64,000 nt of DNA. Source: Hemibagrus wyckioides (lineage: Eukaryota > Chordata > Actinopteri > Siluriformes > Bagridae). Positions 35,086 to 48,100 of the stretch are shown one piece after another. The position numbers were made by a program, and so were the translations under genes. The DNA lies in assembly GCF_019097595.1 (NCBI RefSeq), contig NC_080718.1, forward strand, positions 25,588,157 through 25,652,156. The letters run 5' to 3'. A model generated the notes under the pieces. The model made no database searches and had not been told where the DNA came from. It was given only the letters and a program-made list of their open reading frames with translations. How positions within the stretch are numbered: the stretch's first letter is position 1; every line of letters begins with the position of its first letter.

Positions 35086-36226
35086 CACTACTCACAAAAA
35101 GTTAAGGATATTTGGCTTTTGGGTGAAATTTATGGAAAATGTTAAAAGTTCACACTACAGTGATATATCATGAAAGTAGGGCATTTAAGTAGAAGCATGC
35201 AATGGTGATTTTACTCATCTCAAACAATTTATTGAAATAAAAGCCAACAACAGTGGTGGGTATACCACAACAAGAAATGTCAATGTCTCAATAATTTGTC
35301 ATGTGCCCTTGACCACCAATTACAGCTTGACAACGACGTCTCATGCTGTTCACGAGTCGACTTATTGTCTGCTGAGGCATGGCATTCCACTCTTCTTGAA
35401 GGGCGGCCCTCAGGTCATTGAGGTTCTGGGGTGCAGGGTTACGAGCCTCTACACGGCGTCTCAGCTGATCCCATAGGTTTTCTATATGATTCAGGTCTGG
35501 AGAAAGTGCAGGCCACTCCATTTGAGGTACCCCAGCCTCCAGCAGCCGTTCCCTAATGATGCGACCTCGATGAGCTGGAGCATTGTCGTCCATGAAGATG
35601 AAATTAGGCCTGTGTTGTTCAAGCAGGGGCACAATGACTGGATTAATGATGTTATTCAGGTAGTATTGGCTTGTCACTGTACCATTCACAAGATGGAGGG
35701 CAGTTCTGTATTGTGTAGACACACCTGCCCAGACTGTAACACCACCACAACAGTGGCTGATGCATAGTGCTCTCCTTGACGTCTCTAACATAGTTGGTGG
35801 CCATCATTTCTGCTCAACCTGAATTGACTTTCATCAGAAAACAGCACTGAGGCCCACTGGTCCCTCGTCCAGCGTAAATGCTCCCTGGCCTGACGCCTGT
35901 GCCTGGTGGTGTGGTCAGGTACCCTTGCAGGTCATCTAGCACACAGACCACGCTGATGTAAACGGTTTCGAATGGTCTGACGTGACACTTGGGTGCCTCT
36001 CACCTCCCTTAAATGTGCCTGGAGTTGAGTGGCATTCATCATCCGGTTCCGCAGGGCACTGTTCACAATGAAGTGGTCATTAACGTGGGATGTGGCCAAA
36101 GGACATGTGCATTCAAAAGTGTAGAGAAGGTCAAATTAAGTTCACCTGGAAAGGTTATAGTGCATTTTAAGTGCATCCTGAAATTTCACCTGAAAGCCAA
36201 ATATCCTTAACTTTTTGTGAGTAGTG
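35086..36226 (-). mobile_element. Tc1-like transposon with inverted ends
   Basis: The ends CACTACTCACAAAAAGTTAA and TTAACTTTTTGTGAGTAGTG are exact inverted repeats at the tips; TA precedes the left end. The transposase is read on the minus strand. About 1.14 kb long. Confidence 0.9.
35288..35791 (-). pseudogene. Tc1-like transposase, C-terminal half
   Basis: An open frame of 167 residues holds the DDE core: the second Asp in FMDDNAPAHRG and the third acidic position in SPDLNHIENLWD, then the C-terminal helices. The N-terminal DNA-binding domain and first Asp lie upstream to about 36060 in other frames, interrupted by frameshifts, so the gene is broken. Confidence 0.85.
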
Positions 36227-36418
36227 TGTATATTCTTTATTGGCTAGTACAATTAACAGGTCATCCTGATGGACTTTTTAGTAGTACACTAAGGAAATAT
36301 GGACCATTAGTGTGTCTCTCTTATCTGGGAACCTTTGTAAATGCCTTTTTTTTTTATTAAAAGGGAGTTTTAAAGGTAATTGGTGGCCCTTTAGATCCCA
36401 AACGTTCACTTTAAATAA

Positions 36419-36966
<548 letters not shown>

Positions 36967-37296
36967 TAGTCACTGTTGAATAGCACTTCATTTAAAAGTT
37001 CTGTTAAACACTGCCCTCTGGTGTCCAGAGGTGCACAGTACACCAGCCATGGCACCCGCTAGTGGGCTAAAAATGCTGCTTCGCCATCCAAGTCACGTCT
37101 GAGTGCTTTCACATGGCAGTATTCACATTTCACATTCACATTTCAAGTCTTTTAAGTCACATTTTTATTTTAAAACGTTTACGTCGAAGAAAACATTAGC
37201 TAAAGCGGCTTTTGTGGTGACTAGGGGGAAAAAACGGCCACGCGACATGTTCTCTGTTACCATAACCCTATATATATTTGTTTGTGTGTGTATATA

Positions 37297-38435
37297 CACT
37301 GAACAAAATTATGCCCCCATTTTTCATGAGCTGAACTCAAAGATCTAAGACTTTTTCTATGTACACAAAAGGCCTATTTCTCTCAAATATTGTTCACAAA
37401 TCTGTCTAAATCTGTGTTAGTGAGCACTTCTCCTTTGCCGAGATAATTCATCCACCTCACAGGCGTGGCATATCAAGATGCTGATTAGACAGCATGATTA
37501 TTGCCCAGGTGTGCCTTAGGCTGGCCACAATAAAAGGCCACTCTAAAATGTGCAGTTTTATCACAGCACAATGCCACAGATGTCGCAAGTTTTGAGGGAG
37601 CGTGCAATTGACATAATGACTGCAGGAATGTTCACCAGAGCTGTTGCCCGTGAATTTAATGTTCATTTCTCTACCATAAGCCCTCTCCAAAGGCGTTTCA
37701 GAGAATTTGGTAGTACATCCAACCCGCCTCACTACCGCAGACCACGTGTAACCACACCAGCCCAGGACCTCCAAGATCGTCTGAGACCAGCCACCAGGAC
37801 AGCTGCTGCAACAATCGGTTTGCATAACCAAAGAATTTCTGCACAAATTGTCAGAAACCGTCTCAGGGAGCTCATCTGCATGCTCGTCGTCCTCATCGGG
37901 GTCTCGACCTGACTGCAGTTTGTCATCGTAACCGATTTGTGTGGGCAAATGCTCACATTCGATGGCACCTGGCACTTTGGAGAGGTGTTCTCTTCACGTA
38001 TGAATCCCGGTTTTCACTGTACAGGGCAGATGGCAGACAGCGTGTATGCCATCGTGTGATGAGCGGTTTGCTGATGTCAATGTTGTGGATCGAGTGGCCC
38101 GTGGTGGCGGTGGGGTTATGGTATGGGCAGGCGTATGTTTTATGGACAACGATGTTGGACAACGGCGTATGTTTTATGTTTTATGGCCAGCCTAAGGCAC
38201 ACCTGTGCAATAATCATGCTGTCTAATCAGCATCTTGATATGCCACACCTGTGAGGTGGATGAATTATCTCGGCAAAGGAGAAGTGCTCACTAACACAGA
38301 TTTAGACAGATTTGTGAAAAATATTTGAGAGAAATAGGCCTTTTGTGTACATAGAAAAAGTCTTAGATCTTTGAGTTCAGCTCATGAAAAATGGGAGCAA
38401 AAACAAAAGTGTTGCGTTTATAATTTTGTTCAGTG
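37297..38435 (+). mobile_element. Tc1-like transposon with long inverted repeats
   Basis: The ends CACTGAACAAAATTAT and ATAATTTTGTTCAGTG are inverted, flanked by TA (TATATA). The inverted repeats extend about 240 bp inward (37297-37540 and 38187-38435). Such long repeats are usual for one Tc1-like group in fish. Confidence 0.9.
37550..38226 (+). pseudogene. Broken Tc1-like transposase
   Basis: Residues of the N-terminal helix-turn-helix (MSQVLRERAIDIMTAGMF, VAREFNVHFSTISPLQRRFR) are readable from 37570. A frameshift near 37900 moves the frame, after which LALWRGVLFTYESRFSLY follows. The first catalytic Asp (normally FTDESRF) is Tyr here. The second and third acidic positions are lost in a deletion that joins the middle directly to the right repeat near 38165-38190. 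Confidence 0.85.
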
Positions 38436-38443
38436 TATATATA

Positions 38444-39594
38444 CAGTGGCGGACCATCAGGGCCAGCAAGGCCTTCTCTGCTGGCCTAAACAGCAGTGAT
38501 ATGAATCACTGACTTGCATTTTAATATATTTAGTACTGTATATTTTTCCATGAATGTGTATTAAACTATTCCCAGTAGTCTATTCTCTACATTTCATAGC
38601 TTTTCTCTCGGTTGCGCTGCTTCCAGTAGTGTATATTTATGAGAAGAGTATTTATCCAATCATATTTCAGCTAGTGGCTGACATCATGAGTTCCCAGAGT
38701 GAAAATATCCCTCAAGGCCTTCAGAATTAAAAGTGCAGGTGCCCATAGCTTAAAATAAGTGGCAATCAAATTGTTACCTTAACCAATCAGATTTCGAGTT
38801 GGTGTCACTGGGCCCATCTAGCAGGCATACGATTACATCAGCAATTTCCCATCCTTTGATTGGATAATTGGAGTAGTCAGAGGCAGCGACCCGCCCATAT
38901 ACATTGTTTCTATATTTGCTGCGTCTCATTTCGGATGCTGCGTCCTCCGGAGATTGCAGTTTGCTGCATACGGCATCAAGAATCTCTTTTTTCAGAAAAG
39001 TAACCCTAATAAAATGGACTGTTCCTTGTGAAATACTGTAGACTAATTTCTTTTTTTACTTTTAATTTAATGGTTGATTAGTATCTATTGCTGTGGCGTC
39101 CAGGGGCAATTCTAGAATTTTCATTTAAGGGAGGCTCAGCCCCCAATGAGGGTATAATAGTAAAAATAAATAAATAAAATAAAGGTTTGACTAACAGGGA
39201 AGGACGGTAAACTTATTGCAGCATTCCACTGTATTGCATAGATGTGTATAACATTTGAGTACTGAACAAGCCAGATACAAGTCTTCCTGATCTCACACAC
39301 ACACACACTTGTCCTCTGATCTTTGCGCTCGGACGCCGCAGTCTGTGGATTGAAGAACGCGCTGAAAGACGGGGAGGAGCCGAAATCTGCGGCCGTTTTC
39401 ATTTGAAATTTAAAGGGGACTGAGGAGATCACCAGTTTCTGTACAGTTTATGGAGAATCGCAGAATTTTAGGAGGGCTGAGTAGAAAATGGCTTGGCGAC
39501 GCCCATGGTGGCGTCATAATGCTGGTATAGAGGTGGATTAATTCAGGAAGGATACCAGTGAAGGCCTAGGTGTGAAATGCACGGCCCGCCACTG
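38444..39594. mobile_element. Second copy of the CAGTGGCGG hAT-type element, inverted
   Basis: Begins CAGTGGCGGACC and ends GGCCCGCCACTG. It carries the same internal landmarks as 10466-11583 in reverse order. It starts 8 bases after the end of the Tc1-like element at 38435. No clear 8-bp duplication is visible because the flanks are TA-rich. Non-autonomous, with no transposase. Confidence 0.88.
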
Positions 39595-39689
39595 ATATCT
39601 GATATATATATGTATGTGTATATGAAATGTTTACAATTAAATACAATTAAAATGACTTACAATTATTATGATTTTTTCTTAAACTACAA

Positions 39690-40010
39690 CGGTATGGTCA
39701 CGTGACTTTAACATCGCCAAACAGAGTCATGTGACTTTAACGCAACAGGTATGGTCACGTGTCTTTAACATCACCAGACAGAGTCATGTGACTTTAACTC
39801 AACAGGTACGATCACGTGACTTTAACATCACCAGACAGAGTCATGTGACTTTAACTCAACAGGTACGGTCACGTGACTTTAACATCACCAGACAGAGTCA
39901 TGTGACTTTAACTCAACAGGTACGGTCACGTGACTTTAACATCACCAGACAGAGTCATGTGACTTTAACTCAACAGGTACGGTCACGTGACTTTAACATC
40001 ACCAGGCAAA
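39690..40010. repeat. 57-bp minisatellite carrying CACGTG E-boxes
   Basis: Units of 57 bp contain CACGTG and CATGTG about 30 bp apart. CACGTG occurs at 39699, 39756, 39813, 39870, 39927 and 39984, spaced exactly 57 except that the first two units are slightly diverged. The array fades into diverged CACATGAC units to about 40120. The 57-bp period leaves a plus-strand frame open, but it is not a credible gene. Confidence 0.95.
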
Positions 40011-40169
40011 GTTACATGACTAACATCACCCGGCACAGTCACATGACTTCACCATCACCAGGCACAGTCACATGACTTCACCATCACCAGGCACAGTCAC
40101 ATGACGTCACCATCACCACGCAGCAGTGCTGTCGTAGTAGAACATGAGATTCCTGATTAAGTTCCAGTA

Positions 40170-40196
40170 CGTCACGTCACGTCACGTCACGTCACG
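40170..40196. repeat. (GTCAC)5 pentanucleotide repeat
   Basis: About 5 copies of GTCAC. On the minus strand each junction reads TGACGTG, a CREB/ATF-like word. Confidence 0.85.
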
Positions 40197-40971
40197 CTTC
40201 CTTTAAACAACAAAATTTGCTGACTTCAGGGCAATGGATCAGGAGAAACGCTAACTCACTTCTGGGCTCCTGCATCACAAGAAACCACAAAGAAGCGTCA
40301 ACTCTTCTGTCCTGAAGATGAAGGACAACTTGAAGTCACAGCCAGGGCGGACTGGCCATCGGGAGCACCGGACATTTCCCGGTGGCCTGACGGTTGTTCT
40401 GACCTGCCGCCGCTAGGAATGAATCTTCGGACCGCTCAATTTACGGATCAAGAAATCGCGGGGTGAAAATGACATCGCCACATGACCCATCTTCAGCGAG
40501 GTACTGCCCGATCGGCTGTTTCCAGAGACAGGTAAGAGGTATAGTTGTGTTTGACTTGAAGAGGACGCTTTCATCATAAGCAACTTACAACAGATCAAAT
40601 CAAACCAACAAACCAGCAAACATGTAAGTGCTGTGATGTGACAAGTCTCGTTTACTCTAACGCAGCACATATAGTAGGGTTTTTTAAACTAATAAATAAA
40701 AAGTAGATAGAATAGAGAGGTGGGTGAAGATTTTTGATAACAAATAAAAGAAATCATAGAAGTAGAATAGTGTTAGTGTTAGGGTTAGATGGGGATAGGA
40801 GTATTTTCTGGTGCCACATTTGACCAGAAATAATTTCTTCTTCTTCTTCTTCTTCTTCTTCTTCTTCTAAGTGTAAGGTAAGTAAAACTCTTAGAACAAT
40901 ATGTGCTTTTATGATTTATGAGATCAGTAGTAGGAGTGTAATACACAATTAATATAAGGATATATTATTGA

Positions 40972-41022
<51 letters not shown>

Positions 41023-41280
41023 ATTCAGCGAAAGATGAAAGAGACAGTAAAAAAGCCTTGATTATCCATTTAATTTATTTTGCCTGTCCTCAGTCCAAGG
41101 ATTTTGATTTATTCACTAGTGCTAATCACATACTGTTTACTCTTACTGCTCTGTTCGTGTGCTACTGAGTGAACATTTCTTAGCTTTTATTACATTTGTG
41201 TTTCTGATACTTGTGATATTCTGTACTTGATCATTGGAAATACGTCAAATATATATTTTATATTTGTCTGTGGTGTGGTA
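40197..41280. other. Unique stretch with simple repeats
   Basis: Contains a (TTC)n run near 40840-40868, a (GT)n(GA)n run at 40973-41018, and a possible transposon-end fragment near 40343-40396 (GGCGGACTGGCCATCGGGAG). No gene is recognised. Confidence 0.5.
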
Positions 41281-42235
41281 GTAAAGCTGTGACTCCACCC
41301 CTGGAGTTTATGCAGGCTGTGACTCCACCCCTGGAGTTCATGCAGGTTGTAACTCCACCCCTGGAGTTCATGCAGGTTGTAACTCCACCCCTGGAGTTTG
41401 TGCAGGTTGTGACTCCACCCTTGGAGTTTATGCAGGTTGTAACTCCACCCTTGGAGTTTATGCAGGTTGTAACTCCACCCCTGAAGTTTGTGCAGGTTCT
41501 GACTCCACCCCTGGAGTTCATGCAGGTTGTAACTCTACCGCTAAGTGTATGTAGGCTCTGACTCCAACAGCAGATTTTTTAGCAGGCTCTGACTCCAGCA
41601 CTGGAGTTTTAGCAGCCTCTGACTCCAACACCAGATTTTTAGCTGGTTGTAACTTTACTCCAATGGATTTTGTGCAGGCTGTGACTCCACCCCTGGAGGT
41701 CATGCAGGTTGTGACTCCACCCCGGATTTTTATGAGGTTATAACTCCATTCCTGGAGTAACTCCATTCCACATCTTTTTTTGCAAGTTGTGATTTCACCC
41801 CTGGAGTTTACGTAGGCTGTGACTCCATCGCTGGAGTTTATTCAGGCTCTGACTCCACTGGATTTTTAACAGACTCTGACTCTAGCACCGGATTTTTAGC
41901 AGGTTGTAACTCTACTTCAATGCATTTAATGCAGGCAGTGACTCCACCCCTGCAGTTTACGCAGGTTGTAACTCCACCATTTGTTTTGTTGGAGGTTGTG
42001 ACTCCGCCCCTGGAGTTTATGCAGGCTGTGATTCCATCGCTGAGTGTATGTAGACTGATTCCAGCACCGGATTTTTAGCAGGCTCTGACTCCACCACCAG
42101 ATTTTTAGCAGGCTCTGACTCCAACGCTGGATTTTTTGCACCCCTGGAGTTTATGTAGGTTGGAACTCCATTTCAGGTGTTTTGACTTCATTCCTGGAGT
42201 CCATACGTAGGCTGTGACTCCATTGCTGGAGTTTA
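41281..42235. repeat. 30-bp satellite, diverged left flank
   Basis: About 30 units of a 30-bp repeat whose form here is GTGACTCCACCCCTGGAGTT then TATGCAGGTT. Units differ by several bases and some have insertions. Occasional units of the second type (CTGACTCCACCACCGGATTT) are mixed in. The repeat resumes after the LINE at 44660. Confidence 0.93.
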
Positions 42236-43303
42236 TTCAGGCTCTAGATTTAAAGTTAGACAGAGAGTCAAGGTTACGGATGTCTGGAGGTAAAGAATTC
42301 CAGAGCCGGGGAGCAGAGCAACAGAAAGCCCTCTGCCCCATGGTGGCGAGACGAGCAGAAGGCACAGAAAGATGAAGAGAAGAGGCAGATGTAAGAGAAT
42401 GAGACGGAACATGAATATGGAGAAGATCAGACAAGTAAGAAGGGGCAAGATTGTGAATAGCTTTAAAAGTGAGAAGAAGAATCTTAAAGTGCGAAGCTTG
42501 ACCAGAAGCCAGTGAAGCTGCTGTAAAACCGGAGTGATGTGGTGAAATGAAGGAGTTTTAGTGATGATACGAGCTGCTGAGTTTTGAACCAGTTGAAGTT
42601 TAAGAAGAGATTTATGAGAGAGACCAAAAATAAGGGAGTTACAATAGTCAATACAGGAGGTAACAAGATTGTGAACAAGAATAGCAGTAGCATTCTGTGT
42701 AAGGGAAGGACGAAGACGGTTGATATTACGTAGATGGAAATACGCAGACCGGGTAATGTTATTAATATGTGATTGAAATGAGAGTGTACTGTCCAGGAGG
42801 ACACCCAAACTCTTAACCTGAGTAGAAGGGGAAACAATAGAATTGTCAATAGAGAGGGAGAAGCTATTTATTTTAGATAAAGTTGATTTAGTACCAATTA
42901 AAAGAAATTCAGTTTTCTCACTATTTAATTTGAGGAAGTTGGAAGAGAACCAGGATTTGAGTTCATTAAAGCAGTCAAGAAGAGAGGAAGGAGGAAGGGT
43001 AGCATCAGGGTTGCTGGAGTAATAGAGTTGGGTGTCATCCCCATAACAGTGGAATAGAATACTGTATTTTCGAAAGATATTGCCAAGAGGAAGAAGGTAG
43101 ATGATGAAAAGAAGAGGTCCAAGGACAGAACCTTGTGGGACTCCAGTGTTAACAGGGGAAGATTTGGAACTAAAAGAGTGTAATTTGATGAACTGTGTGC
43201 GCTCTGATAAATATGATTTAAACCAGTCCAGAGAGGTGTTAGTAATGCCAATTGAGAAGTCGATTAAGAAGGATGGTATGAGAAATGGTATCAAGGGCCG
43301 CAC
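42233..43303 (-). pseudogene. LINE reverse transcriptase, palm and C-terminal region
   Basis: A 356-codon frame with [12 protein letters not shown] and YGDDTQLY. The last 60 or so residues are out of frame: the proper C-terminal words (LRNLDSL-type end, [16 protein letters not shown]) are in another frame at 42237-42434. It begins inside the palm domain, the earlier part lying in a different frame at 43239-43538. Confidence 0.85.
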
Positions 43304-44640
43304 TTAGATCAAGAAGGATAAGAATGGTGACTGAGCCAGAATCAGCTGCCATGAGAAGGTCATTAGTAATTTTTAAAAGGGCAGTTTCAGTGCTATGAAA
43401 AGGGCGAAAACCAGACTGGAAGTGTTCATACAAGTTATTACAAGTTAAATGAGAATGAAGTTGAGAAGCAACTATTTTTTCAAGGATTTTTGAAAGAAAA
43501 GGTAAGTTGGAGATTATTGAAATTACTAGAATCGGCACCAGACTTTTTCAGAATTGGAGTAATAGCGGCAGTTTTAAGTGGGATAGGAACAATTCCAGTA
43601 GTAAGAGAGGAGCAAATGATAGCAGAAATAAGAGGAATCAGAGAGGGAAGACAGGCCTTGACCAGAACAGTGGGAAGCGGATCTAGCGAACAAGTAGAAG
43701 ACTTAGACTTATGTATAAGATCTGAAATATCTGAATTGGTAGAAAACTGGAAAGCGGAGAAAGGATAAGGAATAGGGTAAGATTCAGAAGAAGTAGTAAG
43801 GGAGGATGGTGAGCCTAAGTGCAGATGAATTTTGTATATTTTATCATTGAAAAAGGACATCAGAAAGTTGCAAAAGGCAGATGAATATAGATGAGAAGGC
43901 AAAGAACATTGGGGACTAAAAACAGTATTGAAAAGTGAAAACAGCATCTTAATTTTGCCTACATAGGAACATATTAAACCAGAATAATACCTGGATTTAG
44001 TATTAACAATACAGTTCTTATATTGCAGAGTATGACTTATTTACAAATCTTTGTGGGCAGTAAGACCAGTTTTCCTATAAAGCCGTTCAAGCTGACAACA
44101 TTTGGCTTTCATTAGCCGGAGCTCAGAAGTAAACCAATGTGCAGAGTGAGAAAAGGTGACTGTCCTTGTTTTCAGAGGAGCAAAAGAGTTTAGAATACTA
44201 TTAAGACCATCATTATAATGAAGAACCAGATCATCAGGGTTGGATAAGTTGTTAATGTTCATAAGATTATCAATACCACAGGAAAGAGTATCAGAACTGA
44301 TGTCCTTAATATTGTGAAATGAGATGATACGAGGTTGCTTCATTACAGAAAGAGAGAGTTGAACATTGAATGAGAGAAGTAAGTGATCAGTTATAGGAAG
44401 ATCATCAGCTGTACAAACCGAAGGAATAAGACCAGAACAGCAAATTAAGTCCAAAATGTGTCCCTTTGAGTGAGTAGGAAAGTCAATATGCTGCTGGAAA
44501 CCAAAACTCTCAAGACAGGCAACAAAGTCTCTAGTAAGAGGGTGGTTAATATTGTCAGTGTGTATATTAAAGTCACCCAACAATATTATATTTGAGGAAA
44601 GAGTGATTAAGTGGGTGAGAAAAGCAGCAAAATCATTTTT
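42236..44640 (-). mobile_element. 5'-truncated L2/CR1-like LINE inserted in the satellite
   Basis: Minus-strand remains of a non-LTR retrotransposon. The endonuclease part (44041-44583) has GDFNIHTDNINHPLT and DLICCSGL. The reverse transcriptase (42233-43947) has [35 protein letters not shown] and a YGDDTQLY core where YADDTQLY is usual. The domain frames are separated by frameshifts near 43500 and 42450, so it is inactive. Its 5' part is missing. The 30-bp satellite continues on both sides, so it inserted into an existing array. Confidence 0.9.
44041..44583 (-). pseudogene. LINE endonuclease C-terminal region
   Basis: A 180-codon frame starts at the MLGDFNIHTD motif of an AP-type endonuclease and continues into the linker before the reverse transcriptase. 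The upstream catalytic residues are missing because of 5' truncation. Confidence 0.8.
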
Positions 44641-44659
44641 TTCATCAAATCATCAAATT

Positions 44660-45185
44660 TTTTTGCAGGTTGTGACTCCACCACTGGAGTTTGTACAGGT
44701 TGTGATCACACCACTGAGTGTATGTAGGCTCTGAGGCCAGCACCAGATATTTAGCAGGCTCTGACTCCAACTCCAACACTGGGTTTTTTTCAGGTTGTAA
44801 TCCTACTGCAATGGATTTTATGCAGGCTGTGACTCCACCCCTAGAGTTTACGTAGGCTATGACTCCATCGCTGGAGTTTATGCAGGCTGTGACTCCACCC
44901 CTGGAGTTTACGTAGGCTATGACTCCATCGCTGGAGTTTATGCAGGCTCTGACTCCACCGGATTTTTAGCAGGCTCTGACTGTAGCACCGGATTTTTTGA
45001 CAGAATCTGACTCCACCACCGGATTTTTAGCAGGCTCTGACTTCAATGCATTTAATGCAGGCAGTGACTCCACCCCTGCAGTTTATGCAGGTTGTAACTC
45101 CATTCCACTTCTTCTTTTTTTTTGCAAGTTGTGATTTCACCCCTGGAGTTTACGTAGGCTGTGACTCCATGACTGGAGTTTATTC
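44660..45185. repeat. 30-bp satellite, resuming after the LINE
   Basis: Mixed units of both types, with a T-rich insertion near 45110-45121. It grades into the homogeneous core. Confidence 0.9.
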
Positions 45186-48100
45186 AGGCTCTGACTCCAT
45201 CAGATTTTTAGCAGGCTCTGACTCCACCACCGGATTTTTAGCAGGCTCTGACTCCACCACTGGATTTTTAGCAGGCTCTCACTCCAGCACCGGATTTTTA
45301 GCAGGCTCTCACTCCAGCACCGGATTTTTAGCAGGCTCTGACTCCACCACTGGATTTTTAGCAGGCTCTGACTCCACCACTGGATTTTTAGCAGGCTCTC
45401 ACTCCAGCACCGGATTTTTAGCAGGCTCTGACTCCACCACCGGATTTTTAGCAGGCTCTGACTCCACCACCGGATTTTTAGCAGGCTCTGACTCCACCAC
45501 TGGATTTTTAGCAGGCTCTGACTCCACCACCGGATTTTAGCAGGCTCTGACTCCACCACTGGATTTTTAGCAGGCTCTGACTCCACCACTGGATTTTTAG
45601 CAGGCTCTCACTCCAGCACCGGATTTTTAGCAGGCTCTGACTCCACCACCGGATTTTTAGCAGGCTCTGACTCCACCACCGGATTTTTAGCAGGCTCTGA
45701 CTCCACCACTGGATTTTTAGCAGGCTCTGACTCCACCACCGGATTTTAGCAGGCTCTGACTCCACCACTGGATTTTTAGCAGGCTCTGACTCCACCACCG
45801 GATTTTTAGCAGGCTCTGACTCCACCACTGGATTTTTAGCAGGCTCTGACTCCACCACCGGATTTTAGCAGGCTCTGACTCCACCACTGGATTTTTAGCA
45901 GGCTCTGACTCCACCACTGGATTTTTAGCAGGCTCTCACTCCAGCACCGGATTTTTAGCAGGCTCTGACTCCACCACCGGATTTTTAGCAGGCTCTGACT
46001 CCACCACCGGATTTTTAGCAGGCTCTGACTCCACCACTGGATTTTTAGCAGGCTCTGACTCCACCACCGGATTTTAGCAGGCTCTGACTCCACCACTGGA
46101 TTTTTGGCAGGCTCTGACTCCACCACCGGATTTTAGCAGGCTCTGACTCCACCACTGGATTTTTAGCAGGCTCTGACTCCACCACTGGATTTTTAGCAGG
46201 CTCTGACTCCACCACCGGATTTTTAGCAGGCTCTGACTCCACCACTGGATTTTTAGCAGGCTCTGACTCCACCACCGGATTTTAGCAGGCTCTGACTCCA
46301 CCACTGGATTTTTAGCAGGCTCTGACTCCACCACCGGATTTTTAGCAGGCTCTGATTCCACCACCGGCTTTTTAGCAGGCTCTGACTCCACCGCCAGATT
46401 TTTAGCAGGTTGTAGCTCTACTCCAATGGATTTTTTGCAGTTTGTGACAGTTTTTGCAAGCGGTGACTCCATCCCTGGAGGTCATACAGGTTGTGACTTC
46501 ACCCCAGATTTTTAGCAGGCTCTGACTCCACCACTGGATTTTTAGCAGGCTCTGACTCCACCACTGGATTTTTAGCAGGCTCTGACTCCACCACTGGATT
46601 TTTAGCAGGCTCTGACTCCACCACTGGATTTTTAGCAGGCTCTGACTCCACCACTGGATTTTTAGCAGGCTCTCACTCCAGCACCGGATTTTTAGCAGGC
46701 TCTGACTCCACCACCGGATTTTTAGCAGGCTCTGACTCCACCACTGGATTTTTAGCAGGCTCTCACTCCAGCACCGGATTTTTAGCAGGCTCTGACTCCA
46801 CCGCCGGATTTTTAGCAGGCTCTGACTCCAGCACCGGATTTTTTGCAGGCTCTCACTCCACCGCCGGATTTTTAGCAGGCTCTGACTCCACCGCCGGATT
46901 TTTAGCAGGCTCTGACTCCAGCTCCGGATTTTTTGCAGGCTCTCACTCCACCGCCGGATTTTTAGCAGGCTCTGACTCCACCGCCGGATTTTTAGCAGGC
47001 TCTGACTCCACTGCCGGATTTTTAGCAGGCTCTGACTCCACCGCCGGATTTTTTGCAGGCTCTGACTCCAGCACGGGATTTTTAGCAGGCTCTGACTCCA
47101 CCACCGGATTTTTAGCAGGCTCTGACTCCACCACTGGATTTTTAGCAGGCTCTGACTCCACCACTGGATTTTTAGCAGGCTCTGACTCCACCACCGGATT
47201 TTAGCAGGCTCTGACTCCACCACTGGATTTTTAGCAGGCTCTGACTCCACCACCGGATTTTTAGCAGGCTCTGATTCCACCACCGGCTTTTTAGCAGGCT
47301 CTGACTCCACCGCCAGATTTTTAGCAGGTTGTAGCTCTACTCCAATGGATTTTTTGCAGTTTGTGACAGTTTTTGCAAGCGGTGACTCCATCCCTGGAGG
47401 TCATACAGGTTGTGACTTCACCCCAGATTTTTAGCAGGCTCTGACTCCACCACTGGATTTTTAGCAGGCTCTCACTCCAGCACCAGATTTTTAGCAGGCT
47501 CTGACTCCACCACTGGATTTTTAGCAGGCTCTCACTCCACCACCGGATTTTTAGCAGGCTCTCACTCCAGCACCGGATTTTTAGCAGGCTCTGACTCCAG
47601 CACCGGATTTTTAGCAGGCTCTCACTCCAGCACCGGATTTTTAGCAGGCTCTGACTCCACCACCGGATTTTTAGCAGGCTCTGACTCCACCACCGGATTT
47701 TTAGCAGGCTTTGACTCCACCACCGGATTTTTAGCAGGCTCTGACTCCACCACCGGATTTTTAGCAGGCTCTGACTCCACCACTGGATTTTTAGCAGGCT
47801 CTCACTCCAGCACCAGATTTTTAGCAGGCTCTGACTCCACCACTGGATTTTTAGCAGGCTCTGACTCCACCACTGGATTTTTAGCAGGCTCTGACTCCAC
47901 CACCGGATTTTTAGCAGGCTCTCACTCCAGCACCGGATTTTTAGCAGGCTCTCACTCCAGCACCGGATTTTTAGCAGGCTCTGACTCCACCACTTGATTT
48001 TTAGCAGGCTCTGACTCCACCGCCGGATTTTTAGCAGGCTCTGACTCCAGCACGGGATTTTTAGCAGGCTCTGACTCCACCACCGGATTTTTTGCAGGCT

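Noticed and set aside
46402..47391. 329-codon frame of WWSQSLLKI repeats, and the 392-codon AGSDSTAGFL frame at 52231-53409
   Set aside because: Both are products of the 30-bp satellite. The unit is a multiple of three, so several frames stay open on both strands. There is no promoter, no unique flank and no intron structure.
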